Assembly: GCA_963971535.1 (NCBI GenBank)
Contig: OZ020589.1
Location: 68,239,239-68,303,238, forward strand
DNA: 64,000 bases
Direction: 5' to 3'
From: Notolepis coatsorum
Lineage: Eukaryota; Chordata; Actinopteri; Aulopiformes; Paralepididae
In this document: positions 60,701 to 62,320 of the stretch, piece by piece
Layout of the letters: every line of letters begins with the position of its first letter
How positions within the stretch are numbered: position 1 is the first letter of the stretch
Made by a program: the position numbers and the translations under genes
Notes under the pieces: generated by a model
Databases searched by the model: none
Told to the model about the DNA's origin: nothing
The model's input: only the letters and a program-made list of their open reading frames with translations

Positions 60701-62320
60701 CTTCCCTCTCTCCTCTACTGAGCCTGGCCCAATTAAATTCAAGGGACCCGTGTCGCTGAGTGCTCGGCCCCGCGTGGGACGGACCTGGGATGTGGGGGAG
60801 CCCTATTTCTGGGGGTGGATGGCGGGAGGGGGTCCCTCTTATGGGGGACTGGTAGGCTGAACGCAGCCATATTCAAGGGGCCCATGTTAGTGCATTGTTG
60901 TGGTATGGATGTCATTGTAAGTATTGTAAGTATTGTCTAAGTGTTGTTTGTCTATAAATGTTAATACAAATTTAAGAAAAAAAAAGCTCATCATCAGCAC
61001 CAGTCATCGGGTTTGACAGCCTCTGGGTCGGGGATCTTGGCCCTCTCGTCCCAGTCCTCTGGCTTGGAGTCACTGGGGTCGTCGATCTCCTTGGCCGGGC
61101 TCACCGGAGGCACCACGTCATGGAGTAGGCTGCCGCGACTCACGCTGGACTGGTCAATGAACAGCTCATAGCTGTTGTCTGGGTTCAGGACTGACGTGGA
61201 GACAGCATGAAAATAACAGTATTTTAATGTTGATTTATGGAGGAATGTGTCTCCACATGGTACCTCTAGCCCCCCACCCTCCACAAAGACCCCAAGGGAA
61301 CAGGGTGGCTCCTTCTCTTGGTATTACCCAGAGTGTAGAGGTGGGTCTTCTTGTCGGTGTAGAACTTCTTGAGGTCAACATCGGCCCTCTTGGCGTGCTT
61401 CTCCTCCAGGTCTTTGTTCAGAGGGTTCTGGTGGCGGAAAATGAAGTGAAGCTTGTAGTCCTCGCCACACTTGTCAGGTCCAAACATGATGGTGTAGGCT
61501 GTACGGTCATGGAAATGCTCCTACAAGTAAACAATAACAACATAGTGTGAAAGTGTGAGCAGGATTCCTTACTAGTTACTATATATAATAATAATAATAT
61601 ACAACAAGTTCAGTGTTAACTTTAGGTGCCTAAAGTACAAACCAGTCGCTGGAATGAGTATGGTAAAGTCCACAGGACCAGTTCAACAGTGTGGAGATAT
61701 AAGATAGAAGATCACCAATAATAGTCTTGTATACAAATAGATTCCAGTGAAAATGACATCTCTCCGCCAGGGCATTGTTAGGGCATAATGGTATACAGAT
61801 TCTAAGGGTTTAAGAATATAATCTTAATCTACCAGCTGAATAAATTCCTACCTCATATAATGCCTGCAAAGTCCATCTTCGTAGTTTTTGTTTTTCTCAC
61901 CTTGTTTACTGTACAAACCATCCGTGTTAAGCTTGTTAGATTTCTAGGGAGACTGTATAAAACCAATAAGTTTGAAGCACAAGGGGCGTGCTGCTTACAT
62001 GTCTCTTTTCATGTTCTATGTGTCCTCGTGGCGTTTTTCTTTTGTCTGTCCTCGCGTGCGTGCAGGAAGAACACACAATACACAATTTTCAAGGACGCCT
62101 TTTCTCGTACCGTGTTCTATAGCGTAAACTTCATCAGCTAGTGGAAAATGCTCCATTGAATACCTTTAAATCATACATTTAATGAAATGACTAATTGGAT
62201 TAGCATAAATCTGATTAATTGAAAGCATCTATACAAACCAGGTCCAGGTTGCCAGTGTCAGAGAGCAGTTTCATATATGCACCGCCGCAGTCGATACCGT
62301 CCTGGAAATTCACCTCGTAT
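7708..62320 (-). CDS. canx: calnexin, 3' ten exons (gene span in window)
   Basis: Calnexin is a type I membrane lectin-chaperone of the endoplasmic reticulum that binds monoglucosylated N-glycans on folding glycoproteins. Through its arm it recruits ERp57. Ten exons with GT-AG junctions and consistent phases total 1462 bp and encode 486 residues plus stop. In order they give the end of the lectin domain ([21 protein letters not shown]), the proline-rich P domain with four KPEDWDE-type type 1 repeats followed by type 2 repeats, the return to the lectin fold ([17 protein letters not shown]), one transmembrane helix ([20 protein letters not shown]) and a very acidic cytosolic tail ending RRVRKD. 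The signal peptide and N-terminal lectin strands lie beyond base 64000. Intron sizes are 718, 137, 740, 108, 293, 47734, 196, 140 and 3085 bp. No frameshift or stop was seen, so the gene looks intact. Confidence 0.95.
7941..8948. mobile_element. chimeric hAT element with unlike ends
   Basis: The left end CAGGGAACAAAACTTTTTG and the subterminal CCAGCCATTTGGCTGG match the hAT element at 42640-43505. The interior also matches that element in reverse orientation. The right end is a different one, GTCGCACTGTAGAGCCCTG. Flanking octamers do not match (ATCGCTAC versus CTATATTG), so this is a recombined or truncated copy. A C tract of about 15 lies near 8414. Confidence 0.65.
8949..9399 (-). mobile_element. 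TTAA-flanked repeat, family G, partial
   Basis: On the minus strand it starts TTAACTCTTTAATTGCC at 9399. It carries two palindromes, AACGAGTATACTCGTT (9364-9379) and AACGAGTATACTTGTT (9321-9336), then a core resembling families C, E and F, and a GTAAGG at 8974-8969, 422 bp from the TTAA. The rest is cut off by the chimeric hAT element to the left. Non-coding apart from a short conserved frame containing [11 protein letters not shown]. Confidence 0.65.
9473..10074. mobile_element. TTAA-flanked MITE (594 bp)
   Basis: The element is 9477-10070 with inverted ends AGGGGACATGCAT and ATGCATGTCCCCT, bounded on both sides by TTAA (9473-9476 and 10071-10074). TTAA duplication is typical of piggyBac-type transposition. 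The interior holds purine- and pyrimidine-rich simple repeats (CT-rich near 9885-9925) and a short direct repeat (CACGGGGAAGCAGTGG at about 9791 and 9839). No transposase. Confidence 0.8.
10103..10243. repeat. short TTAA-bounded array of a CCCTTTCACTACC unit
   Basis: Bounded by TTAA at 10103-10106 and 10240-10243. About four direct units of roughly 30 bp (TTAACCCTTTCACTACC-like) are followed by one inverted unit (GTGGTAGTGAAAGGGTTAA). It could be a tiny TTAA MITE whose left end has been reiterated. Confidence 0.7.
10244..10867. other. canx intron sequence, no feature recognised
   Basis: Lies within the 3085-bp last intron of canx. Only short open frames, no recognisable repeat ends. Confidence 0.5.
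10868..11010 (-). CDS. canx: canx exon: acidic cytosolic tail, distal part
   Basis: Acceptor CTCTCAG at 11011, donor GAG|GTATTT at 10867. It enters in phase 1 (two bases complete a Gly codon) and leaves in phase 0. It encodes [16 protein letters not shown] followed by Asp/Glu-rich sequence and ERTSEDE. The final SEDE matches the place where the mammalian tail reads AEEDEIL before its basic end. The high acidity is typical of the calnexin tail, which faces the cytosol. Confidence 0.9.
11151..11343 (-). CDS. canx: canx exon: juxtamembrane tail with long polyglutamate
   Basis: Acceptor TTGTCTCAG, donor CCAG|GTTAGA. It starts in phase 0 with [18 protein letters not shown], matching the YKKTDAPQPDV juxtamembrane segment of mammalian calnexin. 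A run of about 26 glutamates follows, then [20 protein letters not shown]. The run is encoded by an almost pure GAG/GAA tract (complement of about 11210-11288) and is much longer than the short Glu clusters of mammalian calnexin. It is a likely length polymorphism. Confidence 0.92.
11210..11288. repeat. CTC/CTT trinucleotide repeat coding polyglutamate
   Basis: Plus strand is nearly all CTC and CTT triplets, read as GAG/GAA on the minus strand inside the canx tail exon. Confidence 0.9.
11409..11538. repeat. TG/CA microsatellite filling a canx intron
   Basis: About 130 bp of TG repeat, interrupted near 11498-11535 by CG steps. It occupies two thirds of the 196-bp intron between the transmembrane exon and the polyglutamate exon. 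On the gene strand the CA run starts directly at the 5' splice site (AAG|GTACACACGC). CA runs of this kind can bind hnRNP L and change exon use. Confidence 0.95.
11540..11638 (-). CDS. canx: canx exon: transmembrane helix
   Basis: Acceptor TTTTCACAG, donor CCAAAG|GTACAC, both phase 0; 33 codons. It encodes [18 protein letters not shown] and continues [14 protein letters not shown]. The AAEERPWLW block and the following hydrophobic helix match the mammalian calnexin transmembrane exon almost residue for residue. The helix anchors the chaperone in the ER membrane. This exon is separated from the lumenal exons by 47.7 kb. Confidence 0.97.
11692..12060 (+). repeat. common fish dispersed repeat and possible LINE tail
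   Basis: Starts with ATCAAATGTATTTGTAAAGCC, a motif I associate with abundant fish repeats. The stretch near 12030 contains CTTCCTGGTTAAATAAAGG, which resembles the 3' tail of fish LINE elements. Ends are not defined; assignment is from memory of such repeats. Confidence 0.4.
12409..13363 (+). mobile_element. TTAA-flanked repeat, family A, copy 1
   Basis: About 950 bp. The right end GGCGGGGAAAGGGTTAA is clear (TTAA at 13360-13363); the left TTAA is mutated. It shares with the other A copies the GGGCTATAACTTTTTAAATT block near the left end, a central poly-G tract (12789-12808), a CTCF-like motif (13168-13184) and a pair of ACG...CGT palindromes at the right (13285-13300 and 13331-13345). No protein is encoded. 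PiggyBac-type origin is inferred from TTAA and the CCC/CAC terminus. Confidence 0.75.
13168..13184 (+). promoter_or_regulatory. CTCF-like motif in family A copy 1
   Basis: GCCACCAGGTGGCAGTA fits the vertebrate CTCF core CCASYAGRKGGCRS. Binding is not shown; it is a sequence match only. Confidence 0.45.
13425..14393 (+). mobile_element. TTAA-flanked repeat, family B, copy 1
   Basis: Starts TTAACACTTTCGCGGCC (13425) and ends at TTAA 14390-14393. It has a poly-G tract at 13817-13833. The right end carries perfect or near-perfect palindromes CCACGGACATGTCCGTGG (14314-14331) and CACGGATTGATCCGTG (14358-14373). On the minus strand a GTAA donor-like site lies at about 13955, 435 bp from the right TTAA. 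Related to the copy at 49905-50789. Confidence 0.75.
16074..18774 (-). repeat. BEL/Pao 3' LTR, interrupted by a hAT element
   Basis: Matches the right LTR base by base except for a 1291-bp insert plus 8-bp duplication at 16764-18062 and a few substitutions. Net length 1402 bp, equal to the other LTR. Confidence 0.95.
16756..18062. mobile_element. hAT element (1291 bp) inside the LTR
   Basis: Element 16764-18054, ends TAGGGCTGGGCGATATGG and its complement, flanked by octamer CCGTGTAG (16756-16763 and 18055-18062). The empty site is preserved in the other LTR at about 25770 as CCATGTAG. Internally a block starting GATGAATTGAAAATGG is duplicated (near 17045 and 17242), and 17400-17700 resembles 43800-44090. 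No transposase frame. Confidence 0.93.
18775..18790 (-). other. polypurine tract of the BEL/Pao element
   Basis: Directly inside the 3' LTR the minus strand reads CTAATTAGGGGGCGGC, a purine-rich stretch in the expected place for plus-strand priming. Confidence 0.6.
18868..21336 (-). CDS. BEL/Pao pol, C-terminal part: RNase H, integrase
   Basis: An 822-codon open frame without its own conventional start. It is the continuation of pol after a frameshift and stays open to about 21420. Early residues carry the RNase H region ([16 protein letters not shown], then [13 protein letters not shown] and [14 protein letters not shown]). An integrase zinc site (HHAGAERVF ... CLDCRKW) follows, then the catalytic core with D, D and E in [18 protein letters not shown] and GGTWEREV. 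The end has the C-terminal integrase-associated region ([18 protein letters not shown]). No internal stop. It acts in cDNA synthesis and integration of the retrotransposon. As annotated it cannot be translated in one frame with Gag. Confidence 0.92.
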   Translation of the reverse strand: MRSLSPADKAASSETWMATIPGEAQEMTLGLVWRFKTDSLHYRHKPLTTEQGRSSAIPTTRRSVYRTLARQYDPLGCILPYTTRAKMIVRALWDKDQGWDDPIPAPLASTWREWETELRSLPGVNIRRSYFPPTVRPETCKMDLHVFSDASEVAYGSVAYLRAQEKGGEIHTAFILARSRIAPRKQQSIPRLELCAALAGAHLATLIQRELTIPVHRTILWSDSTTVLTWIKSDSCRYKVFVGVRVTEIQELTEAASWRYVDTKHNPADVITRGMSLDDLTRHNIYSDGPEFLKLPEEEWPTPTPREASKEEAENKKPMFCGLSTVASTDPNIDDCLTLQSAQLKTFLRHHPEIQPTADISAADYEEAELLLLQRAQRDSFPDELDCLQGGKPVPSDSRLLHLAPESDAHNLIRVGGRLRRAPDLPDDVKYPIVLNSRHKVTELIIKKYDEDVHHAGAERVFAEIRRRYWILQGREAVRRFQRTCLDCRKWRAQPSIPRMADLPPCRLRLGDKPFHSTGMDCFGPLYIKKGRGTEKRWGIVFKCMTTRAIHIELLPTMSTDSFLMAFRRFTSRKGKPSTLLSDHGTNFKGGERELRESFQAMGPELKTHLAPSQIDFQFNPPNAPHFGGTWEREVRSIKTALYAVLGAQTVAEEVLMTVLTEIEGVLNSKPLGYVSSDIADVDPVTPNTLLMGRLDPALPQTMYRPEEANGRRMWRYSQVLADKFWNSFLLHYLPSLQTRQKWVKERDNLTEGTVVMIIDQSLPRAMWPAGRVSKVITGADGKVRAAEVLVQGRTYTRPVARLIELPRLPDTIDDDHDPMTL
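21371..25024 (-). CDS. BEL/Pao gag-protease-reverse transcriptase frame
   Basis: Begins at ATGATGAACACT (25024) and is open for about 1217 codons. The N-terminal third is acidic with a heptad-like ERDRLQ repeat region around residues 165-270, a likely coiled coil. A Gag region follows ([18 protein letters not shown]). Cysteine knuckles [26 protein letters not shown] and CSRCDGAH lie near residues 670-730. The aspartic protease is marked by [12 protein letters not shown]. Reverse transcriptase has [20 protein letters not shown] and the FYVDN active-site variant near the end. The frame ends 18-20 residues after FYVDN, where reading shifts into the downstream frame. That places the lesion at about 21400-21430. 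Confidence 0.93.
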   Translation of the reverse strand: MMNTPRNGPPNVERPRRRRQTPQYLEDYAVSQLPSLRQTVNAVKVESKIMSDLNDQVTPTTEALVGSNVTDQAHGGDQEGADMPLPPANTEEVVPDQPREEDNPTERELCTEQDEESAEEIELQDSPTSTARSGSPLQPSSPSEAERMLSQAFLVSLTASTERDRLQGERDRLQGERDRLQTQQRSEEERIRLEMRRLQTEENMARDRADTQRAADGAQREAERDLALIQRETERDRLQAERDKLQAQLMEQLILKATPSPSARGSRNSSRQQSRAASPNRASDPELDQQTKPIPPADPLPRPVQARPSYKEGAAYTAEKLNKRLQDLEDLIEEEEGEEENQARRQHSTPPDQEVQYSPGYTPAALRYRPPTLFTGEHDARPAPRNSTWTSGPWYPAGTSPQRGARGDSPRRPLPQRSPMYQPSTASYIATPTIPDFTHENRAQYTELRMCLETMMVDVVDERHKYAILLKHLKVPRAHNIALAYATSTTPYTAALAALDQRYGRIWDYVIQEIRHIDRLPPATDNCSLDDLSIKVQSLVGMLGAQREKGMHELYANSNFERILEKLPPARQERFRRQRDHRDPNGPEPSLLDLADFVTREVSSLRLDTFVRSTPSSREGPRRINNGRRSVTVMHQSESVPSSKNHSTPSRKEKWKMVCPYCEKEHWLSQCDLFTKMNAEEVSQWIKSNRRCYRCARSHMAAECRLTKRCSRCDGAHLDVLHDSNRRKPAPAPSSSTKASVMYIDPASSSGAQVLLKVVRVTLSYQDKVMDTYAVLDDGSEKTLLLASAAAQLGLRGSENQMTIRTIRRDLKTIKGENVSFTIAASGQPERRYRITNAFTSQEIGLSQYTYPIAKLMDKYVHLRQLPIPLIDGATPTLLIGSDHADLIVPIDRVHTGPRGCPAAVETRLGWTLQGPLAKSLNRTAATSCLHSRVTEEDTTLLQHVERLWTLETMPFKNEKKDIRSKEDIYAINLLEQGTKRVTVSGVMRYATPLLRREGMPTFHAKKDATERYLLNTERRLAKDPAQESVYRAEIEKLITAGHVTKIDIKEADQTTESWYVPHHKVHHNGKDRIVFNCSYQIGSQNLNKELLPGPTLGPSLLGVLLRFRQDKVAISGDIKGMFLQVRLVEEDKPLLRFLWRERIGDEHPAIYQWEVLPFGTTCSPCCATFALQKHVAEDPAADEEVRHSVKNSFYVDNCLQSGSPTQATRLPDQRRL
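25074..25090 (-). other. primer binding site, complementary to tRNA-Tyr
   Basis: Two bases inside the 5' LTR the minus strand reads TGGTCCTTCGAGCCGGA. This is complementary over 17 nt to the CCA-bearing 3' end of animal tRNA-Tyr (TCCGGCTCGAAGGACCA). Confidence 0.85.
25093..26494 (-). repeat. BEL/Pao 5' LTR (1402 bp)
   Basis: Uninterrupted LTR beginning TGTTGTGAAGG and ending CAGTTACA on the minus strand. It contains a run of GGGGGGG near 25484 (plus strand) shared with the other LTR. Promoter activity is expected from its role but not demonstrated. Confidence 0.95.
27241..27384 (+). pseudogene. hAT transposase fragment, middle part
   Basis: An open frame of about 48 codons ([18 protein letters not shown], then [17 protein letters not shown]) looks like the region of GTF2IRD2/ZMYM-type hAT transposases that precedes the dimerisation domain. 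It stops abruptly at TCCATGTTGGGA, where the insert begins; the same protein resumes at about 30968. No start codon or upstream exon was found. Confidence 0.6.
28905..29655 (+). repeat. minisatellite, 22-28 bp unit
   Basis: About 27 tandem units built on CATGCCCCTAGTCAGTCTAC plus one to three ACC triplets. Units vary in the number of ACC triplets and a few carry point changes (CCAACCTG, CGTACC, ATTCCC). There are no spacers of unique sequence. Confidence 0.95.
29709..29832 (+). repeat. triplicated unit of about 49 bp
   Basis: Three near-identical direct copies starting TTAGCTTGTAGCTAACGG and containing CCTGGGCCTCCATG. Confidence 0.85.
30000..30048. repeat. TC dinucleotide microsatellite
   Basis: Pure TC/CT run of about 48 bp. 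A similar run is at 27969-28009. Confidence 0.95.
30202..30483. mobile_element. small hAT MITE (282 bp) with TA-repeat flanks
   Basis: Ends TAGGGATGCTCGATATTGG and GATAATATCGGACATCCCTA are inverted. The interior is rich in CCGATATC motifs. It inserted in a TA repeat, so the 8-bp duplication (ATATATAT-like) is visible but not diagnostic. Confidence 0.75.
30966..31392 (+). pseudogene. hAT transposase C-terminal dimerisation domain, broken
   Basis: Reading resumes with [10 protein letters not shown] directly after the insert, shifts frame twice before about 31080, then stays open as [18 protein letters not shown]-like sequence ([19 protein letters not shown]) and [12 protein letters not shown] to a TGA at 31390. 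The [12 protein letters not shown] and SSLTDEHL blocks are hallmarks of the hAT C-terminal (dimerisation) domain, close to vertebrate GTF2IRD2 and related host genes. A 3' untranslated-like AT-rich stretch follows to the element end. Non-functional because of the frameshifts and the 3.6-kb insert. Confidence 0.85.
32356..32373 (-). promoter_or_regulatory. CTCF-like motif in family A copy 3
   Basis: On the minus strand GGCCACCAGATGGCGCTC, very close to the CTCF consensus. Sequence match only. Confidence 0.5.
32725..33611. mobile_element. hAT MITE (871 bp), TAGGGATGCACCGAA ends
   Basis: Element 32733-33603 has ends TAGGGATGCACCGAAAATTC and GAATTTCCC...CATCCCTA, flanked by octamer TTATAAAC (32725-32732 and 33604-33611). 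Subterminal TTTCGGCCGAAA motifs occur at both ends. An inverted AACGTTAACG-type repeat lies around 33160-33225. No transposase. A related end is at 51366. Confidence 0.9.
34207..35177. mobile_element. hAT MITE (955 bp), TAGGGATGCCCCGATC ends
   Basis: Element 34215-35169, ends TAGGGATGCCCCGATCGATC and GATCGGGGCATCCCTA; flanking octamers TCTTTCGT and CCTTTCGT differ at one base. It carries in inverted orientation the CTCGCTATCTGCAAACAG block seen at 3470 in the hAT element near 3.3 kb. Rich in TATCGGCCGATA motifs. No transposase. Confidence 0.85.
36324..37284 (+). mobile_element. TTAA-flanked repeat, family A, copy 4 (intact, 953 bp)
   Basis: TTAA at 36324-36327 and 37281-37284. Ends CACTATGGGTGCCGG and GGCAGTCAAAGTG. 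The right end has a perfect 18-bp palindrome GGACGCTGTACAGCGTCC (37203-37220) and a partner GACGCTGTAAAGCGTT (37248-37263). The minus-strand donor-like GTAAG-type sites and the CTCF-like site (37088-37104) are in the conserved places. This is the innermost element of a five-level nest. Confidence 0.9.
37088..37104 (+). promoter_or_regulatory. CTCF-like motif in family A copy 4
   Basis: GGCCACCAGATGGCGCTC is a close match to the vertebrate CTCF consensus. Sequence match only. Confidence 0.5.
38831..39196 (-). pseudogene. hAT transposase N-terminus with BED zinc finger
   Basis: From ATG at 39196 ([11 protein letters not shown]) the frame runs about 121 codons to a stop at 38831. It carries [18 protein letters not shown], then a BED-type finger: CVICSQVL, followed by [13 protein letters not shown]. 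This arrangement is typical of the ZBED5/SCAND3/FAM200 group of hAT transposases, in which the BED finger binds the transposon ends. The frame ends soon after the finger, and no catalytic or dimerisation domain was found, so it is a remnant. It belongs to the host element 33798-41443. Confidence 0.85.
39440..39873 (+). pseudogene. duplicated zinc-finger-like open frame, copy 1
   Basis: Near-identical to 40237-40668 but joined to unrelated upstream sequence, so the first half of its finger is missing. From about 39467 it reads [18 protein letters not shown] to a TGA at 39764-39766. After the stop both copies share a further 100 bp. Confidence 0.6.
40027..40563 (+). pseudogene. zinc-finger-like N-terminal fragment of a retroelement frame, copy 2
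   Basis: A continuous frame of about 178 codons between stops. It contains [20 protein letters not shown] followed by QGRMKCLKK: Cys-x-Cys ... His-x4-Cys spacing that could bind zinc, then a Ser/Pro-rich stretch ending LSTKHQ. I recall similar fingers upstream of reverse transcriptases in fish non-LTR elements, but no reverse transcriptase is present here. The identity is therefore tentative. Confidence 0.4.
41665..42151. other. unassigned intron sequence
   Basis: AT-rich with a TA microsatellite near 41724-41750; no gene or bounded repeat recognised. Confidence 0.4.
42632..43513. mobile_element. hAT MITE (866 bp), CAGGGAACAAAAT ends
   Basis: Element 42640-43505 flanked by octamer ATCATATG (42632-42639 and 43506-43513). 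The right terminal 85 bp (ending TTTTGTTCCCTG, with CCAGCCAAATGGCTGG) is also present internally at about 42680-42760, so the left end contains a complete mini-copy with both termini. The interior has a G tract (42991-43006) and matches 7941-8948 in reverse. Confidence 0.9.
44440..44550. repeat. telomere-like CCTAACCTTAACC stretch
   Basis: Degenerate CCCTAACCTTAACC units with interspersed ACTCCGAAATAATGCC. A longer array of the same unit is at 45740-45910. Confidence 0.7.
45040..45340. other. GC-rich, CpG-dense island inside a mobile element
   Basis: About 300 bp much richer in GC and CpG than its AT-rich surroundings. Open frames exist on both strands, including one rich in Ala, Pro and Gly from ATG at 45147, but none has a recognisable domain. 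It could be the promoter island of the parent transposon. No promoter motif is certain. Confidence 0.4.
45740..45910. repeat. tandem array with telomere-like CCCTAACCTTAACC
   Basis: About four units of 34-45 bp, each CCTTAACCAACTCCGAAAGA followed by ATGCCTAA and CCTTAACC. Shares the unit with 44440-44550. Confidence 0.8.
45950..46016 (-). repeat. tRNA-like SINE head
   Basis: On the minus strand TAGCTCAACTGGTA fits a polymerase III A box at one position less than perfect, and AGTTCGAATCA fits a B box about 35 bp later; a T-rich tract follows. It does not fold as a full functional tRNA by eye. Probably the head of a tRNA-derived SINE or a tRNA pseudogene. Confidence 0.5.
46531..48449 (-). mobile_element. 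TTAA-flanked repeat, family E, with one hAT insert
   Basis: TTAA at 46531-46534 (shared with family C) and 48446-48449. Net length is about 895 bp without the hAT 46639-47646. On the minus strand the palindromic end is at 48446: ACATAGATCTACGT (48419-48432) and a perfect ACGTAGATCTACGT (48376-48389). GTAAGG lies at 48016-48011, 430 bp in. The preceding core reads GATAACTGGAATGGCGATGA. Confidence 0.8.
46631..47654. mobile_element. hAT element (1008 bp), CAGGGGTCGGCAACC ends
   Basis: Element 46639-47646, ends CAGGGGTCGGCAACCCTAGG and AGGTTGCTGACCCCTG, flanked by octamer TTTTATAG (46631-46638 and 47647-47654). AT-rich interior, no transposase. Confidence 0.92.
48450..49091. other. unassigned intron sequence
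   Basis: Short open frames only; no repeat ends recognised. Confidence 0.4.
49092..49565 (+). mobile_element. tRNA-derived SINE, second copy
   Basis: Collinear with the SINE at 1585-2048, same strand. The A box TGGCGCAGTGGG is intact; the B box region reads GGTATCGAGCCC with one change. Ends in an A-rich tail. Target duplication is short or decayed (CAACAAA on both sides). Confidence 0.88.
49566..49904. other. unassigned intron sequence
   Basis: Includes imperfect duplicates of TTTTGTTTTGTCTGTATTGT near 49815 and 49848; no gene or bounded repeat. Confidence 0.4.
49905..50789 (+). mobile_element. TTAA-flanked repeat, family B, copy 2
   Basis: TTAA at 49905-49908 (CACATTCGGGGCC) and 50786-50789. 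Contains poly-G at 50291-50308 and one perfect palindrome CCACGTATATACGTGG (50762-50777) close to the right TTAA. It has lost the outer of the two palindromes, and its donor-like GTAAGA (minus strand, 50405-50400) is accordingly 381 bp from the end rather than 430. Confidence 0.8.
50786..51365 (+). mobile_element. TTAA-flanked repeat, family F, partial
   Basis: Shares its left TTAA (50786-50789) with family B. Starts CACTTTGAATGCC, with ACGACTATTCTTGT (50807-50820) and ACGAGAAATGTCGT (50850-50863). A core including TTGGAATGGCGATCAGG leads to GTAAGG at 51214-51219, 425 bp in. A TG microsatellite is at 51287-51308. The right part is cut by a hAT end at 51366. Confidence 0.65.
51366..51783. mobile_element. 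hAT end, TAGGGATGCACCGAA type, right end missing
   Basis: Starts TAGGGATGCACCGAAAATTC and has the TTTCGGCCGAAA subterminal motifs of the element at 32733-33603. No matching right terminus is seen before the next hAT element at 51792. Confidence 0.6.
51784..53478 (+). mobile_element. hAT element (1679 bp), CAGGGCTCGAGACTAAC ends
   Basis: Element 51792-53470, ends CAGGGCTCGAGACTAACG and GTTAGTCTGGAGCCCTG, flanked by octamer CTAGAAAG (51784-51791 and 53471-53478). Subterminal GGGACGG/GTCCCG motifs recur. It contains a short putative first transposase exon at 52313-52432. A partial inverted copy follows at 53540-54207. Confidence 0.9.
52313..52432 (+). pseudogene. putative first exon of a hAT transposase
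   Basis: ATG opens 40 codons ([20 protein letters not shown], Gln/Ser/Pro-rich thereafter, ending PGPESK) followed by a good donor AAG|GTGAGG. The same frame and donor position are kept in the inverted copies at 53540 and 55421. Function unknown; the first-exon role is inferred from the conserved frame and the donor. Confidence 0.4.
53540..54207 (-). mobile_element. partial hAT copy in inverted orientation
   Basis: Reverse complement of about 51792-52436: the end GAGCCCTG at 54207, the GTCCCGG-rich subterminal stretch and the MLRYLKRV exon are all present. Its distal part stops at a GATC/AGAGT microsatellite (53495-53560). Together with 51792-52436 it forms inverted arms of about 650 bp. Confidence 0.85.
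54207..54827 (+). mobile_element. family B, right half, copy 3
   Basis: Collinear with the right part of the family B copies from the G tract onward. It ends at TTAA 54824-54827 and has three, not two, terminal ACG...CGT units, including CACGTATATATACGTG (near 54748). The donor-like GTAAGA is on the minus strand at 54339-54334. Confidence 0.75.
54824..55271 (+). mobile_element. family A, left half, copy 5 (truncated by duplication)
   Basis: Starts TTAACCCATTCATTGCC directly at the end of family B, sharing one TTAA. Collinear with A copies to the G tract and GTAGTATGGGTGAT, where the tandem duplication junction cuts it. Confidence 0.85.
55272..57152. repeat. 1.88-kb tandem duplication, unit 2
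   Basis: Near-identical to 53386-55271. It includes a second copy of the inverted hAT fragment (55421-56088), family B right half (56088-56708) and family A left half (56709-57152), and then continues into the original family A right half. Confidence 0.95.
56705..57660 (+). mobile_element. TTAA-flanked repeat, family A, copy 6 (948 bp)
   Basis: TTAA 56705-56708 and 57657-57660. Palindromes at the right: GACGCTGTAAGACGTC (57583-57598) and GACGTCTTAACACGTC (57626-57641). GTAAGA on the minus strand at 57227-57222, 430 bp from the right TTAA; GTGAGT is also nearby. The CTCF-like motif is at 57466-57482. Confidence 0.88.
57466..57482 (+). promoter_or_regulatory. CTCF-like motif in family A copy 6
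   Basis: GCCACCAGGTGGCGGTA fits the CTCF core consensus. Sequence match only. Confidence 0.45.
57779..58745 (+). mobile_element. hAT element (951 bp), TAGGGTGACCAGA ends, BED remnant
   Basis: Element 57787-58737, ends TAGGGTGACCAGATCCC and CGTCTGGTCACCCTA, flanked by octamer ATATGGAA (57779-57786 and 58738-58745). It holds a C tract, a G tract, a duplicated segment of about 110 bp with ATT triplets (58197-58370) and a BED-finger remnant. Confidence 0.92.
58366..58587 (+). pseudogene. BED zinc-finger fragment of a hAT transposase
   Basis: The frame reads [20 protein letters not shown] followed by [10 protein letters not shown], a BED-type Cys-x2-Cys ... His-x4-His finger as in ZBED1/ZBED4-like hAT transposases. 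No start codon in frame and no downstream catalytic domain; a stop follows at 58585-58587. A remnant of the element's own transposase. Confidence 0.75.
58746..59372. other. canx intron sequence next to the lumenal exons
   Basis: AT-rich with many ATATTG motifs; no repeat ends or exons recognised. Confidence 0.5.
59373..59588 (-). CDS. canx: canx exon: end of P domain and last lectin strands
   Basis: Acceptor TTGTCAG, donor GAG|GTACAC, 72 codons in phase 0. It encodes [20 protein letters not shown], then [20 protein letters not shown] and [20 protein letters not shown]. The last type 2 P-domain repeat is followed by the conserved GLELWSM lectin strand. This matches mammalian calnexin closely. 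It is the last exon before the 47.7-kb intron. Confidence 0.97.
59882..60038 (-). CDS. canx: canx exon: P-domain type 2 repeats
   Basis: Acceptor CTGTCTGTAG preceded by a C run of about 20, donor TTCCAG|GTAACT. Enters in phase 2, leaves in phase 0. It encodes [40 protein letters not shown] and [12 protein letters not shown], the tip of the P-domain arm. The two cysteines of CETAPGC form the arm disulfide in known calnexins. Confidence 0.97.
60147..60260 (-). CDS. canx: canx exon: P-domain type 1 repeats
   Basis: Acceptor TGTCTTACAG, donor GACTG|GTACAC, phase 2 on both sides. It encodes [20 protein letters not shown], then [18 protein letters not shown]. The repeats stack in the P-domain hairpin that binds ERp57. 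Confidence 0.97.
60343..60998 (+). mobile_element. 5'-truncated LINE-like insertion in a canx intron
   Basis: A GC-rich body (60359-60974) ends in an A tail (60975-60982). It is flanked by a 16-bp target duplication, AAAGCTCGTCATCAGC (60343-60358) and AAAGCTCATCATCAGC (60983-60998), differing at one base. The GC-rich 3' region with poly(A) resembles fish L1-type 3' ends. Open frames of 119-151 codons inside are incidental. Confidence 0.75.
61001..61190 (-). CDS. canx: canx exon: end of lectin strand, start of P domain
   Basis: Acceptor TCCACGTCAG, donor GACTG|GTGCTG; enters in phase 1, leaves in phase 2. It encodes [20 protein letters not shown], then [20 protein letters not shown] and [17 protein letters not shown]. 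The donor is followed after two bases by the target duplication of the LINE insertion. Confidence 0.97.
61328..61520 (-). CDS. canx: canx exon: lectin domain, [13 protein letters not shown]
   Basis: Acceptor TTACTTGTAG, donor CTGG|GTAATA; 193 bp, phase 0 to phase 1. It encodes [40 protein letters not shown] and [13 protein letters not shown]. The GPDKCG cysteine and the KLHF strand belong to the glucose-binding lectin domain. Confidence 0.97.
61521..62238. other. canx intron, nothing recognised
   Basis: 718-bp intron; an open frame of 93 codons on the plus strand (61860-62141) has no recognisable domain and is probably chance. Confidence 0.5.
62239..62320 (-). CDS. canx: canx exon: lectin domain, YEVNFQDG
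   Basis: Acceptor TGTACCCTAG, donor GACCTG|GTTTGT. The first base completes a codon from the upstream exon outside the window. It encodes [20 protein letters not shown] then DTGNLDL. The [10 protein letters not shown] block includes residues of the carbohydrate site and disulfide in calnexin. It is the most 5' exon in the window. Confidence 0.96.

Noticed and set aside
60341-60860. Overlapping Gly/Pro/Arg-rich frames of 119-151 codons
   Set aside because: GC-rich LINE-like 3' sequence gives long frames on both strands by chance; it is inside a canx intron.
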